Part shown: positions 33,223 through 43,932 of the stretch, one piece after another
Numbering within the stretch: the first letter of the stretch is position 1
Layout of the letters: every line of letters begins with the position of its first letter
Origin: Bombardia bombarda
Taxonomy: Eukaryota > Ascomycota > Sordariomycetes > Sordariales > Lasiosphaeriaceae
DNA length: 64,000 nucleotides
Reading direction: 5' to 3'
NCBI GenBank assembly: GCA_030512295.1
Contig: JAULSR010000002.1
Location: 930,001-994,000, forward strand
The notes under the pieces: generated by a model
Told to the model about the DNA's origin: nothing
The model's input: only the letters and a program-made list of their open reading frames with translations
Database searches by the model: none
Translations under genes and position numbers: made by a program

Positions 33223-35574
33223 CTAGGCAGATGCCTCGACAGCCGCAGGAGCCTCAGCCTAGAAGCGTAGAGAAAGGGATTAGATATATGTTCGACTCGA
33301 ACAAGATGCTGGAACAGGACTTACCTCCTCAGTGTCAGCCTTCTCGGCAGCGGCGGGCGGTGACGCCTCCTTAGACGCCTCCTTAGACACCTCCTTAGAT
33401 GCCTCCTTAGACGCCTCCTTAGATGTCTCCTTAGATGTCTCCTTAGATGTCTCCTTGCCCTTCTCAGCAACCTCAGCAGCAGCACTGTCCTTCTTGACGC
33501 CATTCGTCTTGGACTCTTCCTTCGGCGCCGCTGCCTTGGGAGCTGCTGCACCATTGACGCCATTCGTTCCCTCAGCATGCCCGGCCGCAGCTGCTGTCGT
33601 ATTCTCTCCAGCCAAGAGTTCGTTCCACTTGTCCAAGAGGGCTTGCGAGCGCGACTTGAACTTGAATTCTTCCTCCCTCGGAATGTTGTTGAGCTTGAGA
33701 ATGGCCTTAAGCACCTTGTTGATCTTGGTCGCCCGGATGATGCTGACTTCGAGGTCCGGGAAGGCCTCCAGCTTGGTGACGAACTCCGACATAAACTTCA
33801 TCTCTTCCTCTTTGGGCTCCTGGTCTCGTGTGAGAAGGCCTCTCTGCAGCTTGTGCCTCAAGAAGAGGACCTCTTTCTAAGAAGCGCGCATTTTTGTTAG
33901 CTGATTTGCCCGTCCAACACTTTCGCAGAAGAGTAAGTCAAGTCCATACCTCTTTGCGCGCATGCTTCTCCTCTGGGGTAAGCTCAGGCTCCCTAGGCAT
34001 GACAGCCTCGACCTTTTCCGGCTTCTTCTCCTCTACGGCCGCCGCCTCCTTTGTCTTCTTTGCCTTTGCCTTTGCGGCTTTGGGCTCAGCTGCTGGCTTT
34101 GCAGACTTTGGCGTGGCAACTGCACCGTTAATCTTGGGCGTCGAGTTTGTGGTGAGTTTGATCTTGGGCTTCTTGACGGACTCGGTCCTCTGGGGAGTCT
34201 ATAGGTACCGGTTAGCAAACAGTGCCCACGAATTCCAACAATGCTCGTCCAATTAACTCACCTCAACGCTCTCCTCGGCCTTGCGCTTCTTTTGCTTCTT
34301 CTCCTTCACTGAAGACTGGTCATCCTCGTCGCCCACATCAGCCATCTCCTCGTCTTCATCCTCGCCGACTGGAGCAGACTTGGACTTCTTGCCCCTGGGG
34401 ATGGCAACGGGCTTTGTGTTCTTTGTCCTTACCTGTTCCAGAAGCTCCTCCTGGAACTGCTGCAGGACGTCCTTGTAAAAAGATAATTCGTGGTTGTGCG
34501 ATGCCAATTCGTGTGCCGCCTGCAGGTCCTTTCTCATCTTGTCCATCTTGACGTCCATAACCGTCTCGGGGTCAAGCTCGATGAGGTCGAAATTGGAGAC
34601 CCAGCCGCTGCAGACAGAAAACATCAACATTAGCTTTTAAACACTGAAATTGCAAGATATTGCTTTTGGAGGCTAATGAATGCATCTCAATTACATCCCA
34701 ATGCAACAGCAGATGTAGCCGTGAATTAAAAACAAAGGACTCAGTTGCACTTACAATTCGTTTGTGTGCAGGTACATGACAGGAAACGTGCGATCAGCGA
34801 CCTTCTTGGCACCGTCGGCAAAGTCATCACGGTAGGTGCCGTCAGCACGCTTGGCGGTTACTGGGCGCGACTTGATGAGCGATTGGGGAAGCATGTCCTC
34901 GTCGCAGATAATGACGGGCCACTGCGGGAAACCTTTGAGCTTGACGTAGTAGTGGTCGCCAGGCTGGGCGTCGAGATGCAGGAGGCGGGGCTTGGAGGCC
35001 TTCTTGTTGAGCTTCCTCCCCTTGGCTCCCGACTCGCCGATGGATTTGCGCGGCCGAGAATTCTTCTTGTTGACGGGGGTGCTCGTGGCAGCAGCAATCG
35101 TATCATCGGCCGGCGCGCTGGCAGTAGCCGCATTATCAGCAGCAGCGGCAGCGGCAACGGGGGCGGCATCCGTCATCTCGACCTCAGGAGTCTCGGCAGG
35201 CTTGTCGTCGGTAGCTATACGCAAGTGATTAGAATTAGTTAGCGAGAACTCCGAGTTTGCAGAGAGCGTGAGTGAAGTGATTGTAATGGTTTGAGAGAAA
35301 GCCAGATGCTAGATGCTCGGTGTCAGGTGCAAGTTGACCTACCTTTGGGGGCGGCCTTGTCAGATTCTTCTGGCGCGACGGCGGGCGCAGGCGCGGGCGC
35401 GGGCGCAGTCTCAGAATCAGCCTCCTTGTGGTCGGCCGCGGAGGAGGCAGCAGGCTTTTCCTTGGAAGCTTCTTCAACAACGGCAGCAGCAGTGGCAGTG
35501 GCAGGGGGTGCCGCGTCTTCGTTTTGTTGAGGGACGACCTCGGGCGCGTTCTGGGTGGTAGATTCGTTGGCCAT
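33223..35574 (-). CDS. PWWP-domain chromatin protein with C-terminal TFIIS-N/LEDGF-like domain
   Basis: Six exons: 35574-35343, 35214-34755, 34607-34262, 34198-33950, 33876-33325 and 33258-33223, giving 624 aa; all joins keep the frame and the last exon has 12 codons including the stop. An Ala/Glu-rich N-terminus is followed by the PWWP domain at about 160-240 (GDHYYVKLKGFPQWPVIICD; the signature is FPQWP, and an aromatic-cage Trp lies in FGWVSNFDLIEL across the exon 2/3 join). A Lys/Glu-rich linker with nuclear-localisation-like KKQKKRK comes next. Residues ~430-520 form an all-helical domain (FLRHKLQRGLL, DLEVSIIRATKINKVLKAIL, ALLDKWNELL), similar to TFIIS N-terminal/LEDGF modules. PWWP domains bind H3K36-methylated nucleosomes. 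S. pombe Pdp3 and yeast Ioc4/Pdp3 are the nearest named architectures I can suggest. The tail carries a 12-bp repeat encoding SKEx units. Confidence 0.85.
33365..33456. repeat. 12-bp coding minisatellite (SKEA/SKET units) in the PWWP gene
   Basis: About eight copies of GCCTCCTTAGAC-like units in frame, encoding tandem SKET, SKEA and SKEV tetrapeptides. The multiple-of-three unit lets copy number change without breaking the frame. Confidence 0.85.
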
Positions 35575-36507
35575 GGTAGGCAAGGTGATAGTTGTCTGGG
35601 GGTGGTCTGGTGGGTGGCGACGTGATGTCAGAAAATCAGGACCCGGGGTGTTGGAGCTGCAAAAGCAGAACACGACGCGTTGTTCGCGTGACAGAAAATA
35701 AGTTTAGGGCAGGGCGCGTGCGTGACGGATTGCACGTATTCCAGGTTGTGATGAATTTCGGGGATGGGGGTGCGCGAGAATGGGGGTTGCGGGCACAATG
35801 GTTGCGATAATACGATGCGATGCGCGGGCGCTTGGACAATCAAGGCGTGTGTGAGCGTTGTTACAACAGAAGTTTTTCTACGGAAGGTATTCGAAGAGAG
35901 AAAATCAATTTGAGTGCACCAGTCCCGGCAGGTGCAGCAAACCGGGAGTGAGCGAGTAGCCAGTCCGCAGCACAAGCACAGCACAGCACAGCACAGCACC
36001 ACACCAGCCATTCGAAGAGCAAACAAGAAAACATGGTCCGAGCGTCCTTGTGTGGGAAGCTTCCCCTAGTTCTAGATCCACGACGCCCAACACCCCAACA
36101 GCCCCTCCCTACAGCCCTCTACACAAGCCAATATACCCCAGCCCGAGATGCCCCAGGCAGCCCCCCTCCCCTCCCAGCTCATCGCCTTGCCGCCACGCCC
36201 CTCTTGTGCACCCTCCCTCGGCCTGCATCACCTCGTCGCTGCCGCTCTGAATTATTCGCTGACGGTATAGGACCACGAGTTACCCCCCAGCCCTCATCAC
36301 AACAAAGACACAACTCCCGGCTTCACCCCGAGGGCCACTCGACCACTTGGAATCCAAACACCCAATCACCCCAGAGCCATCCAGAGTAAACCCAAAATAA
36401 TAACAGTGCTTTTGTCATTACGCTGTCATCCAGAAAATACCATGTAAGATATACAACCAGCCCGACCGCTTCCATTCCAGTAAAGACACACTCACAATAG
36501 TTCCACC
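35575..36507. other. Intergenic (PWWP gene promoter / BRR2 3' flank)
   Basis: Contains a short (CAGCA)n stretch at 35978-35998. Open frames are short and overlapping. I see no gene. Confidence 0.55.
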
Positions 36508-39500
36508 TCACTCATCCTCCTCCTCCTCCTCCTCCTCCTCACTCTCATCCACATCCATCCCCTCCGCCACCTTCACCTTAAAGGTCGGCTCCTGATCCAC
36601 GCCCACATAGCTGTCACTCATGAGCGTCAGCTTCAGCTCATGCTCACCCATCGTTGGTACCGTAAACTCTAGCCTCAAATTGAGCTTCCGCCCAATAGTG
36701 ACCCTCTTGATTGCGAGCAGCGTCTTTGTGCTCTCCTCACCCACCACCAGCCACCAGTTCTCCGTCTTCTTCGCCGGATAAAACGGCGCGTGCACCGTCG
36801 GGTCAAACTCTTCCTCCTCCTCCACCTCTCTCTCGATGGCAATCTTGAGATACGCCGGCTCACCCGCCCTGATGTCCTCCTCGTCCTCCACCTCAAACTC
36901 CAGCGAGATATCCGGATACTTGCTGTTCGTAAAGTTGGCAGCTTGGGCCAGCTGGGCCTGCGATAGCCCCAGCTGCTTGACCAACGCCCCGCAATCCGGA
37001 TTCTCCTCGGGGTTCATCTTGTCCATAAAGTCAAAGATGTCCTTGATGCCATGCTTATTCGCCACCTTGACCACCTCGGGCGTAAAGTTGGGGATCTGCT
37101 TCAGCGGGCTGTCCCGATCCCACATCGCCTGCACCACCATCTGCGACATTTCCATCGCGTTAATCGCGTTCAAATGACCGTCAGACGACAGGATATCGAC
37201 ATTCGCGCTCAAGAGACTCAAAATCTTTGTCAAAATCACCTCCTGATCCTTGGCCAGATCGATCGGGAGATTCATCCTGGAGAAATGCGCCTGAAGAAGC
37301 ACAAAAGCCTTGAAATGGGGCGAGTCGTAGACAGGCTCAGCCATCTTGACAGGCACATTGTCATAGATGCGTCGGAGGATGGGCTCCTCATGTCGCCTGA
37401 TCTGGATCGATTCGAACTCGGTCGCAGAGGTGACAATCTCCAAAATACCCTTCAGCTTGGTCTTCTGTGTCAAAGATAGTAGGAATGTCTGCATGGTAAT
37501 ATAAGAGATATTATAATAGGCCGCAATCATAGCAGCATTCTGCGGCGTGACCATGCCATCCTCGTCATCGAATTCAATAATCTTAGACTCAGTAAGGTCC
37601 TTGAGGGTCGATTCGACCAAGTCGGACAGATACTGGCTGAGACCCTCGTGGGTCGGGTTCGTCAAGCTATAATAGCTTGGGTTCGCCAGCAGTCGTCGAT
37701 AGAAATAAGTAAACGTAGCCCAGTTAATGGCGTCCTCACCCGACTCGATCATCTTCGTGCTGATCTCCGCAACAAACGCGTCGTGGACAAAATTCTGCAG
37801 ATGCGACTCGACCGGAAGAGCCTCATTGAGGAACTTCTTGTAGTACTCCCGTTTTACAGCCGGAAGCATCAGTACTCCGGTGCCTCGTCCAGCTCTGGAC
37901 GGCTGAACGGCCTTGCCAAACATTTGAAGAACGTCGCTGAGAGGATAATCGACATAGCGGTGCTCTCTGCCCTCGAAGTACTGTGTGCCCATGACAATCA
38001 CAAGGTGGGCGGTGCAGTCCAGCTCCCAGCACACATCACGGGAAGCAATAAGCACCTGAATGGCGCCGTTGTTGTAGAGATGCTTGACAATGCGCTTGTC
38101 GCTCTGGCTGAGCGCCTCGTGGTAGTAACCTACTCCATGTGAAAGAGACTCGGCGAGGGCCTCTTCCTGGACGCGCTCAAGGAGCTTCTTGATCTGCTCA
38201 ACCTCAACATTCAGGAACCGGTCCTCGTCATCGTCTGCCACACACGCCATGAGAAGATCACGTGCCGTGGCCCTGGTCTGTTTTCGGCTCGGTACAAAGA
38301 CGAGCGCAGGCTGCTCGGGCGCCATCTGGGTGATGGCAAGATAGGTTGGCTTCGCCATCGCCAACATGAGCGAAGGGAAGTGAGGAATTGTGTAAGACTG
38401 GATATGTAGCTCCAATGGCACTGCTCGCACATGGGGGCTGAAGTTGTAGATGTCGTGCTTCTTGGCGTCAATCCACTCCCCAACATCGCGAGCATTAGCC
38501 AACGACACGCTGAGGCCAATGATTCTTAGCGGAAGCTCTGTCTGTGTGCGAATATAGTGCATACGCGACACAATGATCTCGTAGATGTATCCCATTTGCC
38601 CACCGAGCATGTGTAGCTCATCCGCGATAAACAGCTCAACGTTCTGAACGGCCTTTCTTCTCTTCCATTGTCGCGACAGAACGTCCCACTGGACTGGCGT
38701 AGCCAGGATCAGGTCGCCCTGTTCAAGAAGCTTGAGATCGCTCGTAGTTTCTCCCGTCAGCTTGACAATGTCCTTGCCGCCTCGGAGGTGGGAAAGCCGT
38801 TTCTGCCAGTCTTGGAACCGACTGTCGACCAGTTCTTGGAATGGCGCGATATAAACCGCGCGTCCGGATTCCGGCTTTGCCCAGTGGCGCAGGAGAGCAA
38901 ACTCGGCACAGACAGTCTTGCCACTTCCCGTTGGTGCTCCAACGAGGACATTGTTGTCAGTGTTGAACAGCGAGTTGAAAGTCTGCGTCTGCACCTTGTT
39001 GAATTCCTGCCAGTCCGGGTACAGCGCGGCAAAGTCCTTCGCCTTCAATGAAACAACTGGGAGAGGCTGCAGATCGAGCAGTTCTGTGTGAGGGGGAAAT
39101 CTCTCGGGCAGAATAAGCTTCCTGAACGACACGGGCAGGCGAGTTTCGGAATGCATCCAACGATCAGAGATGACGGATATGAAGTAGTTGGGTGGCATGG
39201 GCTCAGTGATAGGGACTGTGAACTCCACGACATGCTCGTTAGAATCTGTCTGGGCATAATCCTTGCGTAGAATGAATTGGTCGTGGAACAGCATGTCCTC
39301 GCCATCACAGTCTTCGACAACAATCCAGAAGCTCTCGGCAAGCCCGTGGATTTCATCGTCCCATTCAAAGTTCGGTGTAATGGTAAGCTCGGCGCGCAGC
39401 ATTGATCTCGTCATGGGCTGGATTGCGGCCTGGACCTCAACCCGAGGGAACTTTGCCACCAGAGAGCAGACAGTCTTGCCGGCCTTTGGCATACCAAGCA

Positions 39501-42500
39501 GCTCGCCCATGCGAGGAGGGTCCAGGTCGAGGTAGCTTGTGAAAGGTACATCTATTCTCTCCGCCTTCCTGACAATCTCAACAGGGCAACTGGGGAACTG
39601 CCTAAGAGGTGACATGGTTGGCCACATCCTCTTCTCAGCCATCTTGCACATATTCAGTGCGAGCTTGGCGACAGAAGCCCATCCCTTTTTCATGGTGATC
39701 TCGAAGATGGCCCGAAGAATACGACCAGCGGATTGAGTAACGTAGACCATGTCGGCCATCAGTGCCAGCCCGTCCAAGCGCAGGCGAGAGATATAAGCTT
39801 GCAGAAGCACGTTGATCTTGGCTGTTGGCTCCTCAATGCTCTCCTTCACAGGAATCGGGACTTTTGCGAGCAGCTTGGCCAACTCGAGCTTCTCTTCCTG
39901 GCGGACAGGAATGTACTTAAATTCAGCACTCTGCGCGAAGACGCGGAACAGCTCAACGTCGGTGATGGATGGTTGAATGAGCTTGTTGTAGACGTCCATA
40001 GAACCGTGTGTAATGTAATAATGCGAAGCAATACGTCCAAGCTCAGTGGACTGGAGTTTGCCTGTCTTTTCATCATACTTGATCAAGTTGGACTTCTTGA
40101 GAACGCTTGCGGCAGAGTGTACCAAATCAACTCGCTTTTGTTCCAGGGCCTCGTCATCTTCATACTCCGCGCCAACGCTGTAAAGTCCAGGGGAGCGAAG
40201 CATTCGAACGAACAGATAGGTATAGCCAAGCCACTCAACAGCTTCGTCGCGACTTCTTACATTACCAAGGACGATCTCGGCATTGAGATTGTCAATAAGT
40301 TTGCTAACGAATTGACTCTCAATCGGAAGCTGTTGATTGAGCAGGGAGAGATAGTATGGCACCTCCCCTTGGGTTGTGATGATGATACCTTCACCGTACG
40401 TGTCGAACTGCGGCCGACCTGCACGCCCTAGCATCTGCAGCACGTCTTGAGGGCTCAGTTCAACCCAGCTGCCTTTTTCTGGAGAGTAAACTTGCGTGCC
40501 CTTGATGATGACTGTATGCGCAGGAAGATTGACACCCCAAGCCAGGGTGGCCGTACAAACGAGGACCTGGATATGGCCACTGGCAAACAGGTCTTCAACG
40601 TCTGTACGATCGGCTCGGGTCATACCAGCATGATGAATACCAAAGCCATATGGCAGGATGTCCTTGAGGTCGGTGTTGTTTACCGCTGTTGCTGCTTCGC
40701 TCAACACTTCTCGCGTACCAGCGTCATGCTTAAGAATCTGGTTTATTGTGTCCATCTCGAGGGCTTTGTCTCGGATATACTTGGCGGTCTTGGCGGTCTC
40801 CTTTCTGGAGTGAACAAATACAAGCATCTGATTGCGGTTCGTGCCGACATGCTCGATGACCTTGTTGTACGTTATATCATTCATCGTCTTGAGCTGCTTG
40901 ATGGCCTTTTTCTCGGTGACGCCAATGAATTCCTGGCGGAGGGGACATGGGCGGAAAGTGCCATCAAAATGGAACAAACCACTGCTCATATCAACGCGGA
41001 GGAAACTCGCAACATCCTTGTAATTCGGCAAGGTTGCAGAGAGACCTACAATTCGCACGGGCTCGCCCGTTTGCTCCGTCTTGCGAATTGTCCTGGCGAC
41101 AATACTTTCCAAGACAGGTCCACGGTCATCGTGGAGAAGGTGGATCTCATCGATGATAATCAGGCGGACCAGGTTGGTGTAAGACATGTCTGTCGCCTTT
41201 CTCGTGATAACGTCCCATTTTTCAGGCGTCGTTACAATGATTTGAGTCTCAGCGATTTGTTGCTTAGTGAGCTGTCGGTCACCGGTCAACTCAGAAACTT
41301 TGATGCCGAATGGCTCCAGACGCTTGCCAAAATTTCCAACTTGCTCCTGAACGAGGGCTTTTAGAGGAGCAATATAAACAATCTTGAATGCATCCAGGTC
41401 AACATCGCCTGCCCCATTCCTGTTCTTCCCAATCTCTCGCAGGATAGTAAGCATTGCAACGTTAGTCTTGCCACTACCTGTCGGTGCACAAATAAGCATA
41501 TTTCCATCATCCTCGAAGGCTGTATGGAAACATTTAGACTGGACTTTGTTTAGCGATTTAGTCGTGCTAAATGGGCCTCGAGTCCATTCGGGCATTTCAG
41601 AGACCAGAACGTTGATATCGTTGGGATCATTGCGCTTCTTTGGTGGGGGGACATGGAATTCCTCGTAGCCTTTGAAAATTCGTTTCGTGGAACCCTCCGG
41701 CAATGAAACTCTGGGATTCGTCATCAAATGGTTCCCTTGGTCGAAGATGAGATTCTCCAAGTTGATTAACTTGCGTGGCTGAAGGCCTCCAACCAGCTGG
41801 CCCTCTGGGCGCTCTGGCTTCTTAGCTTCTTGGGCCGCGAACGCGCTGGAGTCGATGTCCATTTTGATCTCCATCCTGGCCTTTTTGTGATCATCCTTGG
41901 TCTTGCCGTGTAGTTCATCAAGGATCCACCTAAGGCCCTCTGAAAACATCTCGCGCTCGATCGTTTCGCGCTGTTCTTGGTTTTGGGCCTTGGCTAGTTT
42001 TGTGAGCCATACGACCTTTTCGCGGTTCTCAATCAGCTTCTGCACGATCTCATGGTGCTCATAGTCAAACAGCTCCATCAAGTCGTTTTCGATATCTCGA
42101 AGTTGCTTCTCCTCGCCGCCTAGCTCGTCAGGCCCGCCTCCTAGAATTTGTAATGCCGATAGTGTCTTGTCGTGTTGAGTGTGCGCATCTGGGTAAACCT
42201 TTCCTATTTGTCGCTGGAGCCAAAACGCGTCGATATCTCGGGCTGAAACATAGTTGTCCTCCTGAGACTTGCCTTTTCCGTCAGGCACAGAGTCGATGAC
42301 CATGGCTTCGCCGTCCGCCAGACCGGCCTCTTCCTCATCTCGATCTTGACCCGCTTCTCCACCAACAGCCACTTCTTCGATGCCTGGTTGATCTTCTTCA
42401 TCTGCCTCGTCCTCTTCGTCTTCCGATGATTCCTCCCGGACAACATCGACCATGCCGTCATCGTCCTCGTCGTTCTCGAAGTTGACAGCAACACCCTGGC

Positions 42501-43158
42501 GGCCGTCGATTTCGTCCTCGCCCTCCTTTTCTGCATTCTCCATCTCTTCGTCGTCATCTTGAGCATCGTAGTCTGTGATTTTCTTACCCAGATTTACCAG
42601 TTCATTGAACTGTTTGGCACCCATTGAGGCACCAAGGATGTCGTCGATTTCCTTCTTCTTGTCAAAGTCTTTGAGATCATCGTCCTTGAGATACTCCAGG
42701 ACCGCGTCGGCGGCGCTGCGAACCACATCGTGAGGCACGTCCCCGAGGTGTTCAGCCACGATAGTTAGGATGAGACTGAAGGCGTCGCGTGTAGGTTGAG
42801 TACGGGGTCTGTATCGGATTCCCTCGATGATGGCGTCGGCACCAGACAGAATGCCCCCTCCTCGTGAACTAGCGTCGGCCTTGGCCTTCCTTTTCCTCTC
42901 GCGGTCGAGGATATCTTCGCCTTCCCTGAAGCTGCCCCGCTCCACGTCCGGCATGGCGCTGGCCTTCTTCTGTTTTGGCGCCGCATCTCGCGCGACGCGG
43001 GAGCCCATATCCTTGATCGACAGCCGCCCAGCCAGCGACTCGGGATCTCCGGTAGCCTCGTCCGTCCGTCTTGTGACGAAGCGACGGTCCGCCTGGAGGA
43101 CCAGGTTGGACATGGCTGAGTACTTGTACTGCGAGACATCGCGATGGTGGTCCGCCAT
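36508..43158 (-). CDS. brr2: U5 snRNP RNA helicase BRR2
   Basis: Uninterrupted 2216-aa reading frame, slightly longer than yeast Brr2 (2163). The N-terminus (QYKYSAMSNLVLQADRRFV) and a PWI-like region lead, after a very acidic stretch at ~200-290, to two Ski2-like helicase cassettes. Cassette 1 has motif I CAPTGSGKTNVAM near residue 556, motif II DEIH near 669, SATLPN and QMLGRAGRPQFD, followed by a Sec63 unit. Cassette 2 has GAPTGSGKTVCAEF near 1411 but diverged motifs ADELHMLGG, GLSVSLANA and QMFGKAVQPSR, consistent with the inactive regulatory cassette of BRR2; a second Sec63 unit follows. BRR2 unwinds U4/U6 during spliceosome activation in the nucleus and is controlled by Prp8 and Snu114. 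The C-terminal end is a run of Glu (EEEEEEEE) from a GAG repeat. The absence of introns across 6.6 kb is notable but not unusual for a fungus. Confidence 0.97.
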   Translation of the reverse strand: MADHHRDVSQYKYSAMSNLVLQADRRFVTRRTDEATGDPESLAGRLSIKDMGSRVARDAAPKQKKASAMPDVERGSFREGEDILDRERKRKAKADASSRGGGILSGADAIIEGIRYRPRTQPTRDAFSLILTIVAEHLGDVPHDVVRSAADAVLEYLKDDDLKDFDKKKEIDDILGASMGAKQFNELVNLGKKITDYDAQDDDEEMENAEKEGEDEIDGRQGVAVNFENDEDDDGMVDVVREESSEDEEDEADEEDQPGIEEVAVGGEAGQDRDEEEAGLADGEAMVIDSVPDGKGKSQEDNYVSARDIDAFWLQRQIGKVYPDAHTQHDKTLSALQILGGGPDELGGEEKQLRDIENDLMELFDYEHHEIVQKLIENREKVVWLTKLAKAQNQEQRETIEREMFSEGLRWILDELHGKTKDDHKKARMEIKMDIDSSAFAAQEAKKPERPEGQLVGGLQPRKLINLENLIFDQGNHLMTNPRVSLPEGSTKRIFKGYEEFHVPPPKKRNDPNDINVLVSEMPEWTRGPFSTTKSLNKVQSKCFHTAFEDDGNMLICAPTGSGKTNVAMLTILREIGKNRNGAGDVDLDAFKIVYIAPLKALVQEQVGNFGKRLEPFGIKVSELTGDRQLTKQQIAETQIIVTTPEKWDVITRKATDMSYTNLVRLIIIDEIHLLHDDRGPVLESIVARTIRKTEQTGEPVRIVGLSATLPNYKDVASFLRVDMSSGLFHFDGTFRPCPLRQEFIGVTEKKAIKQLKTMNDITYNKVIEHVGTNRNQMLVFVHSRKETAKTAKYIRDKALEMDTINQILKHDAGTREVLSEAATAVNNTDLKDILPYGFGIHHAGMTRADRTDVEDLFASGHIQVLVCTATLAWGVNLPAHTVIIKGTQVYSPEKGSWVELSPQDVLQMLGRAGRPQFDTYGEGIIITTQGEVPYYLSLLNQQLPIESQFVSKLIDNLNAEIVLGNVRSRDEAVEWLGYTYLFVRMLRSPGLYSVGAEYEDDEALEQKRVDLVHSAASVLKKSNLIKYDEKTGKLQSTELGRIASHYYITHGSMDVYNKLIQPSITDVELFRVFAQSAEFKYIPVRQEEKLELAKLLAKVPIPVKESIEEPTAKINVLLQAYISRLRLDGLALMADMVYVTQSAGRILRAIFEITMKKGWASVAKLALNMCKMAEKRMWPTMSPLRQFPSCPVEIVRKAERIDVPFTSYLDLDPPRMGELLGMPKAGKTVCSLVAKFPRVEVQAAIQPMTRSMLRAELTITPNFEWDDEIHGLAESFWIVVEDCDGEDMLFHDQFILRKDYAQTDSNEHVVEFTVPITEPMPPNYFISVISDRWMHSETRLPVSFRKLILPERFPPHTELLDLQPLPVVSLKAKDFAALYPDWQEFNKVQTQTFNSLFNTDNNVLVGAPTGSGKTVCAEFALLRHWAKPESGRAVYIAPFQELVDSRFQDWQKRLSHLRGGKDIVKLTGETTSDLKLLEQGDLILATPVQWDVLSRQWKRRKAVQNVELFIADELHMLGGQMGYIYEIIVSRMHYIRTQTELPLRIIGLSVSLANARDVGEWIDAKKHDIYNFSPHVRAVPLELHIQSYTIPHFPSLMLAMAKPTYLAITQMAPEQPALVFVPSRKQTRATARDLLMACVADDDEDRFLNVEVEQIKKLLERVQEEALAESLSHGVGYYHEALSQSDKRIVKHLYNNGAIQVLIASRDVCWELDCTAHLVIVMGTQYFEGREHRYVDYPLSDVLQMFGKAVQPSRAGRGTGVLMLPAVKREYYKKFLNEALPVESHLQNFVHDAFVAEISTKMIESGEDAINWATFTYFYRRLLANPSYYSLTNPTHEGLSQYLSDLVESTLKDLTESKIIEFDDEDGMVTPQNAAMIAAYYNISYITMQTFLLSLTQKTKLKGILEIVTSATEFESIQIRRHEEPILRRIYDNVPVKMAEPVYDSPHFKAFVLLQAHFSRMNLPIDLAKDQEVILTKILSLLSANVDILSSDGHLNAINAMEMSQMVVQAMWDRDSPLKQIPNFTPEVVKVANKHGIKDIFDFMDKMNPEENPDCGALVKQLGLSQAQLAQAANFTNSKYPDISLEFEVEDEEDIRAGEPAYLKIAIEREVEEEEEFDPTVHAPFYPAKKTENWWLVVGEESTKTLLAIKRVTIGRKLNLRLEFTVPTMGEHELKLTLMSDSYVGVDQEPTFKVKVAEGMDVDESEEEEEEEEDE

Positions 43159-43932
43159 CTTGGCGGTTGCTCTCGGGGGATAATCGAAAGTCTAGATATT
43201 TGTGGTTTCTGCAGCAGTACGCGATGATTTATATGTAGTCGTATTATCGCAGTTGGTGGCTTTGATCTGCTGGTTGGCTTGCTGCCTGTCTGCTTTGCTG
43301 CCTGCGCTTAGTGGCGATAGATGTTTAGCCCGACCCCGTCCCAAACCAAGCTCTCGTCACTCTGGCAGAAAGCTGGTGACTCAAGCGGCGCATCGAAGGA
43401 CCGAATAACGAGTTGGGCGAAGAGGAGGATGCTTTGGTGTTGATGGCGTGAAGTGTGATGGCGGTCGGGGGACTTTGGGAGGCGTTGCGGCTCGTTTGCT
43501 GCTTCGGCTGCACTAGGTCCAAGGTGCCAATTCAGGTCGGCCGGAAATTTTTATGCAACCCTCTGGCGACGCGCTCTCATTGGCTGCAGCACACAGAAGC
43601 CTAACTGACTTCCGTAGCTGCAGCACGACAGGGCACACCGCTGTCACCCACCTGCTGTGGATTGCCGGGGGCGGGGCAGAGAGAGCTCCCCTAGCATGGG
43701 CCTACAGGCGATTACAACGGCCTACACCGGCATAGAATGAACCAAAACAACAAAACACCAAATAAATACCACTCCAGATCGTACCTGATATCACGCTGTT
43801 TTCCACGCGTTTCTTTGGCGTGTTGAGCCTTTCTTTTGTATTATGATGAAGTAAAAACCCACGCAATCAATAGGGCCGCTATATGAAGAACCCACTTACC
43901 CTTTGGCTTGAGACAGTGCCTCTGTTGCGAAC
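43159..43932. other. Divergent promoter region (BRR2 / coiled-coil gene)
   Basis: An inverted CCAAT box (ATTGG at 43579-43583) is present, with a GC-rich core at 43500-43740 and AT-richer sequence before the plus-strand gene. No other element is assigned. Confidence 0.5.

Noticed and set aside
36508..43158. Large open frames inside BRR2 on the opposite strand
   Set aside because: They are antisense shadows of a continuous, highly conserved helicase reading frame.
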